The translations under genes and the position numbers were made by a program. Under the pieces are notes generated by a model that did no database searches, was not told where the DNA came from, and was given only the letters and a program-made list of their open reading frames with translations. Below, one piece after another: positions 51,791 through 64,000 of a stretch of 64,000 bases of DNA (positions are counted from its first letter, which is position 1; each line of letters starts with the position of its first letter). The DNA lies in assembly GCF_040412425.1 (NCBI RefSeq), contig NC_089741.1, positions 36,362,420-36,426,419 on the forward strand. The letters are read 5' to 3'. The stretch is from Macrobrachium rosenbergii. Taxonomy: Eukaryota > Arthropoda > Malacostraca > Decapoda > Palaemonidae.

Positions 51791-51969
51791 GTAAGTGTGT
51801 ACGCCAAAGGCCTCAGTGTGATGGTCACCGATTTAGATGGACAAAACAGCCATTCGATCATGCTGAGGTGGCCGAGTTGGACGTACACAATGACCAACGT
51901 GCTCGATAAAATCGTTAGTTCTGCCATAACAATAACCAGTTTGACAACGATTTGCTCTGACAAGGAATG

Positions 51970-52525
51970 AGTTGTTATGCTCTTAAGTCGTTTTAGTATG
52001 CAAGAAGACCCATTTTAATATTTATCATCATAACCATGTATAGCCAGAGGACTAACAGAGGTTATTCTGTTTTCAACAGAATCTGACGATGGAGACGAGG
52101 GTGAACTTATACTTAGAATACTTATTCTGATAACTTATGCGAAGTTTTGATCGTCCTGCTTTCTTTATTTTCAGGCTGAGTTGAGCAATTCGGACACTAC
52201 AGTACATCATGAATTTCAGAACTGTGAGTATTGGTAATGACATTTTCTTGGAGTTCACATAATTTTGTTTAGGAAATTGCAACACTTTCAGTATATGTAC
52301 AAAGTTTACCATTCACAACCACGTAATAAAAGTAATTAACGTAATGAAATATCCCCCGGATTGTAAACCATTCAGAAAACCACAAAAATCGACAAAATCT
52401 GTGTCAGCAGATGCGAATTTCTTTAGCACTACGAAAACTCTCCACTGAATTCAGATCCACCTCACAGCAGCTTGATAAAACATACCTTCACTCTTCTAAA
52501 ATCTTCTAAATCTGCCCTCATCCAG
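51970..52525. other. Noncoding DNA
   Basis: AT-rich, nothing recognised. Confidence 0.5.
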
Positions 52526-52682
52526 CTGTGGATGATCATCCTCGTGGTGGTGATAGGCCTAGCCTCTGTCGACGCCTGAGCCTCATCAACCTGGCCCGGA
52601 GGAAGTTCCGGGAGAGAGGCGATTCGGAACCACGCATTACCGCACGCACGAGTTCGGCAGCCACGGTTACAGATCCTATAGG
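52526..52682 (+). other. Exon-like CpG-rich segment of unknown identity
   Basis: Between a CCCTCATCCAG acceptor and a GG-GTGAGT donor one frame reads VDDHPRGGDRPSLCRRLSLI, then NLARRKFRERGDSEPRITAR and TSSAATVTDPIG. It is basic and serine-rich with coding-like base composition and higher CpG than the surroundings. An alternative ATG at 52531 gives only a short hydrophobic peptide and a stop. I cannot assign it; it could be a cytoplasmic tail or linker exon of a gene otherwise outside recognition. Confidence 0.3.
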
Positions 52683-52702
52683 GTGAGTGGTTCTTTGAAA
52701 AT

Positions 52703-52703
<1 letters not shown>

Positions 52704-52762
<59 letters not shown>
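52704..52762. repeat. (CT)n microsatellite
   Basis: About 29 CT units immediately after the exon-like segment. Confidence 0.97.
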
Positions 52763-52764
<2 letters not shown>

Positions 52765-52848
52765 CTCCTTCCCGCGCTCTTTTTGGTGTTTATTCTGACT
52801 TGCTTTTGTTTTGCGTTATGTTTGCAGTCTCTCTCCTTGTCCCATTTC

Positions 52849-53087
52849 TCTTCTTCTCTTGGTAACACTACTGGATTTAATCCTTCCTCTTCTCGTGATA
52901 ATACTACAGGATTTAGTCTCTCTTCTTTTGATGATACGACAGGATATAAACTTTCTTCTTTTGATAATACAAAAGGATTTAATCTTTCTTCTTCTCTTGA
53001 TACTGTAGGATTTAATCTCTTGTTCTCTTGATAATACTAAAGTTTAATCTTTCCTCTTCTCTTGATGGTACTACAGGATTCAATCTC
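52849..53087 (+). repeat. 33/36-bp minisatellite with protein-like units
   Basis: Seven units of TCTTCTTCTCTTGATAATAC plus TACAGGATTTAATCT occupy the interval. The first five are 36, 36, 33, 33 and 33 bp, all multiples of three, and translate as SSSLGNTTGFNP, SSSRDNTTGFSL, SSFDDTTGYKL, SSFDNTKGFNL, SSSLDTVGFNL. The sixth is 32 bp and breaks the frame; the seventh (36 bp) again reads SSSLDGTTGFNL. A possible TTTGCAG acceptor at 52827 precedes them in phase. Confidence 0.85.
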
Positions 53088-54509
<1,422 letters not shown>

Positions 54510-55107
54510 CACAAGACGATGCAAACATAATTTGGGAAGGGCGACGTGTGGCGGATATGATGGGACCCAAAAATTTTTAGGAACACCACTGACGTCAATG
54601 GCTTTCTAACGCGCAGACGCATCCATAAGGTCAAAGCAAGCGGCGTCTCGATCCTCGACCTTGCCACCCTGACATGAAGGCGAGTAAAAGTATATGCTGT
54701 GCAAGAATGAGATCGTGAGAAGCTGGGTAAAATGTAGTAGTGTCAACATTGCCATTCTTGTGGTCAGAGTATTCATCAATGGTGTTGTTATTGTTGGTTA
54801 CAGATCGCGTGAGGTACCTAATGTCTTTTGCCTGTCACGTTCCTGTAAAGGTCTTTCGAGGTCGTTTATTTAAACGCAAAATGCTACCTGATGAAGTATG
54901 TGAAAGCCATAAAATAAGTAAACCTACAGTTACAATAGATTAGGAAATTGATAAATATATCGGAGACTGCGCAAAGAATGAAAATGAATAGACTTACAAA
55001 ACCCCAAATTGTCACAAATTCTTATTGGCAATTTCTGTCTTTATTCTGCAGTTTCTGAGCAACTGGCATTTATAAATTTTTGAAAGTTGATATTAGCTCT
55101 TGATTTT

Positions 55108-55610
55108 CCCCAACTCTTCTCTTTCAAACATAAAATCTAGTAATTTGAAAAAGCTCACTATTTTGATGAAAAAAAAAAATGTCATTCTGTGGACGCCTAT
55201 TGCATTTGAATTACGTTATTTTTAACACTTCTTAATTATCCATCTATCTGTCTATTTCCTCTTTAAAGGATAATTAATAACTGCACAGTCCTATCTATTT
55301 CTATTGTTATTTTATAAATTTATGTATAATTATACATAATATATACAGTATATATACGTATATTATACATATATTTATAAAAATAGCAATAGAAATAGAT
55401 AATATATATAATATATATATTATATATATATATTTTTAAAGGAAATGAACAGATACATTATAATTATCCTTTAAAGGAAATTCTAATGTATAATTAAATA
55501 ATTCAAATATAATTCTGCGTCCACAGAATATTTTTTCATCAAAATAATATTTTTTTTTTTTTAAATTACTTGATTTTATGTTTGAAATTTCTCCCACAAC
55601 TTTTACTCTG
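55108..55610. repeat. 500-bp imperfect palindrome (foldback)
   Basis: Left-arm blocks reappear inverted in the right arm in mirror order: TTTCAAACATAAAATCTAGT / TTGATTTTATGTTTGAAA; CACTATTTTGATGAAAAAA / TTTTTTCATCAAAATAATA; TTCTGTGGACGC / GCGTCCACAGAA; CTTTAAAGGATAATTA / TAATTATCCTTTAAAG; CTATCTATTTCTATTGTTAT / ATAGCAATAGAAATAGATA. The centre is near 55355. No ORF. Confidence 0.85.
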
Positions 55611-57199
55611 GTGTGAGTTAAAGAAAATGATTAGGTTTTACATGCTTTTATTTAATTTGGCCTCTGTGTCTGTCTGTCCTCAAATCTTGTAACTCAATTT
55701 TCGACCTGTTTCCTTCGTCCGATGAACTTGAAATTTTGCATGGCTGCTCAATCCAGGTGACAATACAACGTTGCATGATCAGTAGGTCAGCAGTGACCTC
55801 TAGTGACCCTACAGTGACCTCTCCCAGTATCTCAGGATCTGTATGAAAGTCTTTGGATTTTTTCACAACATCTTTAACTCGGTAAATAATAACTCTTCGG
55901 ATTTTTCAAACCTTTGGCTAGACAGGATATCAATTTAGTTAGATACAAATATAAATCGGTTACAATTTCTGTCTGTCAAAAATAAAAGTATAAAATAAAA
56001 AAATATAAAAAAACATTTTTAAAACACGCTTTTATTAAATGCACTAAATAAATCTTTTGAGATTTTACCAGGATTTTCTTACAATTAATCCTGTCTACAA
56101 AAATAAAGTGGGCGCCAAACATGGAAGGAAATACTACAAGAAATGAAAAAATATATTTCTCTTCTTGTAGCGTTTTCTTTTTCCACGTTTAGCCCACACT
56201 ATTCCCTGCGACACGATAATGCAAAGAAAAAATCTGGTGTCTCTCAAGATTTTATTTTAACAACAGTGCATGTTAATGAGGGCGTGTTTAAAAGTTTTTA
56301 TTTTTATTTCAAGTGCAGAGGATAGAAGAACTATCAACCTAACGCCTTTTTCTAGCCCAGGCCAGAAGTAAAAAAGAGAAGGATAGGAAACATTGTAAGT
56401 GAAGAAAAATTGCATAAGATTTTAAATCTCCACTCCATCCTGTGATTATGTTTCCGGTCTAATTTCAAATCTAAGAAAATGTCTCAAAATTGCAGCGTCA
56501 ATAACCTATACATGTTGTGACGCCACTTTTAGTAGACATAAATCAATCTCAAATTAAATTCTCAAGAATTTCAGTTCTAATTCCGAGCAGAAAATAAAAA
56601 GCTTGAAAACTCCCGCTCATACGCCGCGTTTCAGTCCGGGCAAAATAGCGACGAGCGTCATGAATCAGAGTTCGAAGCTTCGAACTGAGCTGATCCAGCT
56701 CACGCCGAGTTCGAATCAGTTTCTCTTATACAACAGCCAGACTTCTACTATATATATAATCCTCCTATGCCCCAGCTTCCCTCGTTTGTAATTGCAGTCA
56801 AGAAGCATCGAAGACCCTGCTGTTGCAACGCCCCGAAGTACAAAGGCATCTCGAACGGATTGATATTCTGAAAGATTGAGATTAACCCCTACCAACCCGC
56901 CGCGCCGTGGGAGGTCCCCGGCTGAGGCGACCTACCTTCTAACGCCTGAGAGAATCTGTTGGCGATTCTCTCCAGGCAAAGGAATTTGCTTGCGATCGTT
57001 CTTGATCGTCGGATATCTCCTTGCCGCTAAACGATCTTCAATATCTTTTAAAAAATTCCTTTTGTGTTTGTTTATTCATTGGTTGGGCTTTTGTTTGGGC
57101 AGTAATCTGACTGGTTTTTGGTTTGAGGTTTGTTTTGAGTGGGCTTTGCTTGACACTTGTTTATGCATGTATCACGATCTATGCATGTATATTTGGTTA
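55611..57199. other. Noncoding DNA with a CpG-richer patch
   Basis: 55640-55880 resembles a repeat-type sequence (CTGTCTGTCCTCAAATCTTG, CCGATGAACTTGAAATTTTG). From about 56600 to 57010 CpG content rises, and a perfect 18-bp palindrome AGTTCGAAGCTTCGAACT lies at 56669-56686. No gene recognised. Confidence 0.45.
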
Positions 57200-57200
57200 A

Positions 57201-57276
<76 letters not shown>
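57200..57276. repeat. (TA)n microsatellite with one phase break
   Basis: A TA tract interrupted once by ATAATA near 57224. Confidence 0.97.
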
Positions 57277-57277
<1 letters not shown>

Positions 57278-57338
57278 TTAAGATGCCTCTACACTGCAAA
57301 CGCCCACTTTTACACATACACGTGAATATAAATATGTG

Positions 57339-57452
<114 letters not shown>

Positions 57453-57991
57453 GTAAGTGTGTGTGCGCATGCAAACATTAATATCAAAGACCTATTCATG
57501 AGCAGTGCAATATTATATACATAAAATCGTCTGCTTTTTCATTATAAAGACGAAGTCCCTTCACAACACTTCACTCCGAAAGACAACTGACCGCCCAACA
57601 CCCCGTCGCGTAGGACGACATCCCCACGCAGGCCAAGATGACATTGCCCAGAAGGACGCCCGCTGCCTTCTGAATTATTTGATTCTCGATGACTCTGGGT
57701 GATCATCTTCCCCATTCACGAAACAGCGAGGCCTAGGACCCACAGGGGGACCTTGTGCATCAGGTATTTCTCAGGTATTGCTTGCTTGCTTGCCTAAGGC
57801 ATCTGACGACAGGAGCGGGCCTGGTATTAAGGACACGTCGTTCAAATGGTGGAATTTAGGTTAAGGATCGCCTGATCGGAAATGGCGAGTCCGTCAGTAT
57901 TTTGTCAAATGCGTATTTGGTTCTAATTTAACAAACTGGGGTAGTCAAGCTAAGTGCATTTTAAAAAGAGGATGTTAAGAATATATGTACA

Positions 57992-57993
<2 letters not shown>

Positions 57994-58067
<74 letters not shown>
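57994..58067. repeat. (TA)n microsatellite
   Basis: About 37 TA units. Confidence 0.98.
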
Positions 58068-58069
<2 letters not shown>

Positions 58070-59508
58070 CTCTTCATCTATATATACTCCATCTGAGAAT
58101 TTTCTTTCTCTTTCCTCCTAAAACCTTTGAATTATACTCCTGTTTCATCAATCATCCTCCATTCTTTCCACATACCCAAACCATCTTGGAGGCTCTCTTG
58201 AGCCACCCTTACACCTATGCTAGCTAGCCTTACCGCTTCTACGCTACTCCACATTTTCTCATCCTTTTCGATCCTTCTTATGCAAACGATTATTCATCCA
58301 AACAGCTTAACTTCTTTTATGTCATTCATTCAACATTGACCTCCACTTCCCTTAAAGAAAAGGTGCCTCACTGGGCACCTTACATTCCAATGTTGCCTTC
58401 TATTAACAATCAAGTCTCTCCCCCAAGCTTTTGCACTCGACCTGCTACTTGTTTTTCTTCGTCTTCTTCTTCTCTTTTTCTTTTTTTTTTTGCTTCACTG
58501 TTCTTTGAATCAGCTCTTCTTTCTACTACTGTCAACAGAGATATTTATTCCATAATACCTACATGATCAAAGTGCTTCCATTCTCTCACCAACCGTATTG
58601 TGAAATTTTGGGGTCTTTCTTGAGATAGTGACCCCAGAGTTTTAACCAGGTATGTATCCACCTTTGAGGCTTGTTTTAGTACAGGCCCGTTGGTGACCGT
58701 AAAAACATAAACAAAAAGACTGTAAAGCATCCCACAAGGTAGTGGCTCCCAAGATATAATAGTCTAGATAACGGCCACCCGAGCTTTGCTGGATGTCCCT
58801 TATCTAGGAAAGATCCAGATTTATATCTCTGCTTTCCCTTGGTTTCACCCTCAGAACCTTACTCTTGTTCCCACCATGCTGCTGCTTTTTATGACTTTAT
58901 GACTGAATTGGCACTTTACAGATGTTGGAGCTTCTGCAACCCATTCATGACGCAGTTTGCAATGGCCACGAACTCCAAAGGCTCAGTTAAGCGTATCTCG
59001 CTTGAAACAGTGACTGAAGATTGAATTAATGAAGGTACTTGCTCTGACACATTTCTTGCCTGTGATGATCAGCCCTCGATACAACAGTTTTGCCGCAGTT
59101 TTCCTCATCACCAACCAGTACTCTGATATCAGCAAGGCAACAATCCATTCAAGACCAGTCTTCTAATCCTCGACTTTTTAACAATATTTGATACCTTTTT
59201 GATACCTCTCATTACTCTAATCCCTAAGGATTTTAAACAGCCATGGAGATAACATAAGTATTTTTAACACGTGCTTCACTTCAGCTCCAAATTTTTAAGT
59301 CGTTGTCATCAACTTATTGACTTTACTGGACATCTAAAAACTCTCATACTTTTCCTCTCAATTTATTCTATTCTAAGACTTTTCTGAATCAGGCCAATAC
59401 ACAAACTGTTTTCCTTCCTCAGCTCACAAAGCTATTTATATTTTATAAAAATATTCGATACTCACGTCTTCCTCTTCTGAATTTACAGTGTGATTCCTTA
59501 TCAGTCAT

Positions 59509-59512
<4 letters not shown>
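58068..59512. other. Pyrimidine-rich noncoding DNA
   Basis: The plus strand is strongly enriched in C and T over long stretches (for example CTTCGTCTTCTTCTTCTC near 58457). Similar strand-asymmetric sequence occurs at 1080-2040, 60250-60570 and 62560-63990. I suspect remnants of one old retroelement family but found no protein motif. Confidence 0.4.
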
Positions 59513-59558
<46 letters not shown>

Positions 59559-59566
59559 GTATATAT
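59513..59566. repeat. (TA)n microsatellite, interrupted
   Basis: About 20 TA units followed by GTATATGTATATAT. Confidence 0.95.
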
Positions 59567-59864
59567 TCAGAGAATGTCTGGAAAGATCCAGGTGGTTTCC
59601 TAGAATCATGATTCACATATGGCTGTGATAATTTCAACACAGCTGCCCTAATCTCTACAGATTTGCTTTCCAGGAATCTGACGACCCAAGAGCCTCCTGG
59701 ATATTCTGACCCTCTTTCCATTCTATGAAAGAGGTCCAGTTTCTCTGTCGTTCTCACCTTCACCCTGGTCTTCCTTTTTAAAGCTCTTCGCATTCTCCTC
59801 ACAGAAAACTAATCTTAATCATTTCAGCATTTTATGCCGCATTACTGTTACTATCACTATTCAG

Positions 59865-60045
59865 ATGATGAACCTATTCCGTATGGAACAAGCCACTACT
59901 GGAGGCCACTGACTTAAAATTCAGGCTTCCAAAGTATTATTATTATCATCAGTATTATTATTATTCAGAAAGATGAACCTAGTCATATGGAACAAGGCCA
60001 TAAAGGGGTCACTGACTTAAAATTCAGGCTCCCAAAAGATATGGT
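59865..60045. repeat. Imperfect 109-bp duplication with TTA-rich spacer
   Basis: GATGAACCTATTCCGTATGG..CACTGACTTAAAATTCAGGC starts at 59865. GATGAACCTAGTCATATGG..CACTGACTTAAAATTCAGGC starts at 59974. TATTATTATTATCATCAG and related runs lie between. It resembles an interspersed decapod repeat. Confidence 0.82.
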
Positions 60046-61280
60046 GTTCATCAAGTAACAGGAGCTAAGTGAAATGCAGAATGAATCTCACTTATTTAAA
60101 AAGGAAAAATAAATTAACAGATAAAAATGCATTACAATACAAGGAGAATTGTATTAGAGTAGTAATACACTGCATCTTCCTTGAGCTGTTGAAGTTCAGT
60201 TGCATTCAGAAAGTAAACATTACTAAGTAACTGGCTCAGATATTTTTGTATTTCGTTCCAGTAGTTTTCATTCTTTGAACTTCTTATCCACTAACACTTG
60301 CAAGTTTCCTGCACCTTTCTTGACTTCAACCCTGTGACTCAACTCCTCCTCCTTTCCTGTTCTAATCTTCCAGCATCATCATATCTTATTCTCTTTACAG
60401 GATTGTCCCTGACCCCAGGTTACTACTCGATTTGACTATCAATACTCACGATAAGTTTGACGTTTTCACCACTCCCAGTCATTTCTTCCACCGTCCCCAA
60501 CCTACATTTAGCTTCATTTAGTATTTATATCCTCTTGTCTTTAACATCTAGACAGTACTTCCATTTAAAACCAACTGTGTCTGTTAGCCTCAGTGGCAGA
60601 TTATCAATACGTGGTAGTCACTGAACTGTGGTGGTTCACATTCTGGAAAGAGGAGGAGGGCAGGGCTACCAACTAGTTTTCGAAAACAAGGGGGAGGGAC
60701 GTATACATACCTACATACATGCATGCATACATGCAATGATGCAATAACAGAATTTAATCCCGTGTTATATACGCATATACAGATGTACACATGGCATAGG
60801 AAGTTTGACTTGCTAGACAAACGACAGTAGAAAATAACTAGACAAGGTATAAACAAACAGAGAGCTCCGATAAAAACGACCCCAAAACAATCACTGACAT
60901 GAAAGGTCAGATCAAAGACAACATCAGAATGCTCTCCCGTCCCGCCGTTTCCCCACGTCATAAATAATTTCCGACGTGGAAAATACACTCCTAGAATCCC
61001 AGAATCTTCCGAAGAGAATCGCCATGCGTGCTTGCGTCTTGCATAAATGAGGCTGCGTTCCAGGTCAGGAGGAAGGTTTGCATATTATATAAGTCCTTGA
61101 CGATACGTCTAAAGTTTTATATCTGCTTGACAGGTCGTATCAATGCGTAGCGAAATCAAGGGTTTAAGTGAAAGTCAGTTCTCAGTACTTGATTGGAAAA
61201 CTCGGTCTTTCTTGGTGCTGAGGTGTGTTCAGGTTGGTCGAGTGTTGTCTTATTTAAATTTGTATCGCTTTGTTTGTTCC
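60046..61280. other. Noncoding DNA
   Basis: Contains a short ATAC/ATGC quasi-repeat near 60700-60740. The minus-strand frame at 60590-60988 (132 codons) has Cys- and Tyr-rich low-confidence sequence and no recognisable domain. Confidence 0.45.
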
Positions 61281-61642
61281 TTTTAGTTTTTCTGTAAAGA
61301 AAACTATTGTGTCAACCAGCACTTTTTCTGTCCGCCCTCAGATCTTAAAAACTACTGAGGCTAGGGCTGCAAATTGGTATGGTGATTATCCACCTTCATT
61401 CATCAAACATTCCAAATTGCAGTCCTCTAGCCTCAATAATTAAATTTGATTAAGGTTAAAGTTAGCCATAATCGTGCTTCTGGCAACGATATAGGATAGC
61501 CACCACCGGGCCGTGGTCGCTGCTCATACAGCATTATACCGAGACCACCGAAGATAGATCTATTTTCGGTGGCCTTGATTATACCTTGTAGCGACTGTAC
61601 AGAAAACTTGGTGCGCCGAAGAAACTTCGGTGCATTTTTTAG
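61281..61642 (+). mobile_element. Hairpin-bearing MITE-like element, copy 2
   Basis: Inverted relative to the copy at 36765-37070. It starts TTTTAGTTTTTCTGTAAAGA, carries the same internal hairpin (AAAACTACTGAGGCTAGGGC pairing with AGTCCTCTAGCCTCAATAAT, about 61347-61442), then CCACCGGGCCGTGGTCGCTG, CTCATACAGCATTATACCGA and ends CTGTACAGAAAACT..GAAACTTCGGTGCA. It is longer than copy 1, which has lost part of its middle. Confidence 0.78.
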
Positions 61643-62254
61643 TTTTTTTCCTTCCTTATTTTTGGATGGTTGTGTCCCAGATAAGGAATAAGGTTCGTCT
61701 TTCGACAAAAGATCTGTATGGGGTCAGGATAAGTCGACAGAAGTGTGTTAGTGTCGGCCTTCTACTTGCAAACACAACAAAAACAAAATCTGTTGGAATA
61801 ACAGAGTAAGGAAAAAGCACAAATGACAAAATGATAAATGAATAATGAAAAGCCGAGATTAAATATAAAAATGTGAATAAATAATAGACAAAAACAAATG
61901 TAGACAAAATGATAAGATATCATTCAGTAACAAGTATCCCAAAATCAGTTGCTACTGGAGAATTGCCATACAACCCAATGAAGAACTGAGGGCAGACATA
62001 GGCCTACTCCTTTGAAGGACCAGGTGACAAGAGGTTTGAGACCCTCAGGCGATCTTAATCTTGAAAGGATTTTTTCTTATACGAGAATCCAAAGAAATCT
62101 GGATGATGTGATACCAAAGGGACTGATGTTATTTATAAATCTATCATCAATGCAATCCTCGCCTCAGAGAATGGCTCCAGACGAAAACAAGAAAATGGTC
62201 TCTGCCAAATTCACTTTTAGCTAATGGATAACAACCACCTTTACACCTACACAG
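61643..62254. other. Noncoding DNA
   Basis: No gene recognised; the open frames at 61656-61907 and 62012-62224 are featureless. Confidence 0.5.
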
Positions 62255-62540
62255 AATAGAATAGAATATAGAATTTAGGCCAAAGGCTGCGCTGGGATCT
62301 ATGAGTTCATTCAGTGCTGAAGGAAACTGACTGTAAGGTGGTTTGAAAGGTGTAACGTGAGGAAAACCTCAAAGCAGTTGCACTATGAAACATTGTCAGG
62401 AGAGGGTGTAAAGTCAAATGGAAGAAAGAGAATATGAATGGAGGTACAGTAAAAGGAATGAAAGAGGTTGAGCTAGGGGCCGAAGGGACAATGCAAAGAC
62501 CCTTAAGTAATGCCTACAGTGCACCACGTGAGTGCATCTA
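62255..62540 (-). mobile_element. TTAGGCCAAAG family interspersed element, near full length
   Basis: It starts AGAATAGAATATAGAATTTA, then GGCCAAAGGCTGCGCTGGGA, TTTGAAAGGTGTAACGTG, GCACTATGAAACATTGTCAG and ends around TTAAGTAATGCCTACAGTGC ACCACGTGAG. It is colinear with 35995-36330 over the whole length. Confidence 0.78.
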
Positions 62541-64000
62541 TCTCGCACGTATTCTCCATCTGTCCTACAATCTCTAGGTCTTCCTTTCTTTCTTCTCCTA
62601 CTGTTCCTATTCTCTCTCTACATGACTGGGCACTCAAATCACTCTGATCCATTGTCTCACTTTCGATAACCTTCCTACTTTCTTCTATGTATCTCAACAT
62701 TACTCTTATTTTCAGTTCTTGTAACTTCTTTTTTTCGACTTATCTCTCATCACATTTTTCAGTTTCCTTATGTGCAAACGCTTTCCAAAACTCCTTCACT
62801 GGTGTTGGCAGTTTTCTCCTTACTATTCCTATTTTCTCAACAACTTTGCACTAACATCTAACATGATTTCTCTGGTGTTTTATCACTTGATCCCATATTG
62901 ATACTAAACAGTTATTAACTATAACTCACTCATGTCTCTGACCCATTTTTGCAGCAAACAAGCCACTCTCTCCCATCTTAATATTCTGGGAGACATGATT
63001 AACTTTCTTTATAAAGACTTTTAATCACTCAAAAATGTGGTCTTCTATCCCATGCATACTCCATATTGTATTTATCAGTTCTACCATGAACCTTTTCTCT
63101 GTTCAGTATGCCACATAACTTTTTTCCTGTATTTCTGACATAATTGCTTCACAACAAACATTCTGTTCATACACCCCTTCTTCACCATCTAAATCAACAC
63201 TGTTCTTCCTGCAACCCTTTTTGTCATTTGTCGTGCCTTCCCTCATATAGTAAGTAGAGTTATGCTCACCTTTGCAAAAGGAGTTTTTTTCCCTATTTAC
63301 CTAATCCCTTTGGAATCTTTCCCTCATCTAGACATACCTTAAAAACTGGCCAACAACTCCAGTCTTATTTACCACTGTACCACAGAGTCTGTCTTTTAAT
63401 CCTAGAAAACTCAGGTGTCTTTACAACCTCTTAACTACACTCCTTGCATTCTTAACATTCACAGCCAAAAAGCTTTCTCAAACGTGCAGCTCCTTCCACT
63501 CCGAGCGTCCAATCAACTCTCTCCAATTCGCCATACAACAAAGCTTTTGAATACTTACCCTATCGACCCAGGACCTAGTTCATTTCAGACAGCACCTCAT
63601 TTGCACCTGTTATTCAGAGACCTTCCTGATCATTAACCTTTCTCTCTACATGTACAGTACATCCTCATAAAACAATGTACCCTCCCTGTAGTACTTTCAT
63701 TCATTTCTCTTTCCTTGCTACTTGTTTTCTCTAACTTTCTTCTTGTCTATCTTAGCCATCATCCACAATCCATGAAATGACCTCAAATGATTTTCCTTTT
63801 AGCAAGTCTTCTTACGCCTGTTGACTCACAGAGCACATCCTGGAATTTTGCATGCCACTCATGTACTCCTTCCATTTCAAGTCTTTAACCACAGGCCGTT
63901 TTTCATCTGTTTATCTCAAATTTCTAACTTAAAACTTCTATGCACTGAAACTTAGCTGAACAAATAATGATCAGATATAACTCTAGCTACCTTTTCAAAG
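62541..64000. other. Pyrimidine-rich noncoding DNA to the window edge
   Basis: C- and T-rich on the plus strand throughout. No exon, RNA or bounded element was recognised. Confidence 0.45.

Noticed and set aside
51712..51963. Minus-strand hydrophobic 83-codon frame as a chemoreceptor fragment
   Set aside because: It is hydrophobic, but no receptor motif is visible, and the opposite strand is open over the same bases.
60590..60988. 132-codon minus-strand frame
   Set aside because: No domain, and simple-sequence content (ATGC/ATAC quasi-repeats) accounts for part of it.

Overview
This is a low-gene-density, repeat-rich, AT-rich animal nuclear window. Its look is that of a decapod crustacean (shrimp, prawn, crayfish or crab). 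The evidence is a spliced animal-type MUL1 gene, long intergenic gaps, very dense dinucleotide microsatellites (CT, CA and long TA tracts), and several short interspersed families that resemble repeats I know from decapod genomes. The species cannot be fixed from the sequence alone. Nothing points to bacteria, plasmids, phage or CRISPR.

Layout. 1-3177: the 3' end of an unidentified plus-strand gene, with a Ser/His/Gln/Pro-rich penultimate exon and a short terminal exon. 3178-9600: possible 3' UTR, then intergenic DNA. 9625-17599: an eight-exon plus-strand MUL1/MAPL/MULAN gene, a mitochondrial outer-membrane RING E3 ligase and the only gene identified with confidence. Its introns carry a pogo/Tigger-like MITE and a tRNA-derived SINE. 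17600-32600: mostly noncoding, with a second copy of the Tigger-like MITE, two compound CA/TA microsatellites and a possible spliced lncRNA. 32683-35147: three splice-bounded minus-strand segments of an unidentified transcript. 36000-48600: a mobile-element graveyard holding SINE fragments, hAT-type MITEs with intact 8-bp target duplications (one nested in a 103-bp tandem repeat), and a decayed LINE reverse-transcriptase remnant itself hit by a short SINE copy. 48600-64000: almost entirely noncoding, with minisatellites, long TA tracts, a 500-bp imperfect palindrome and a second copy of a hairpin-bearing element; only weak exon-like segments appear near 51.7 and 52.6 kb.

Most informative observations. 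The MUL1 gene shows four apparent single-base indels: three one-base losses placed in G or C runs within exon 2, and one extra A in an A run in exon 8. I read these as homopolymer consensus errors. The exon 2 losses cancel, leaving an open but wrong 65-codon exon that a gene caller would accept. Several MITE boundaries could be set to the base from their target-site duplications. I found no convincing new multi-gene biological system here.
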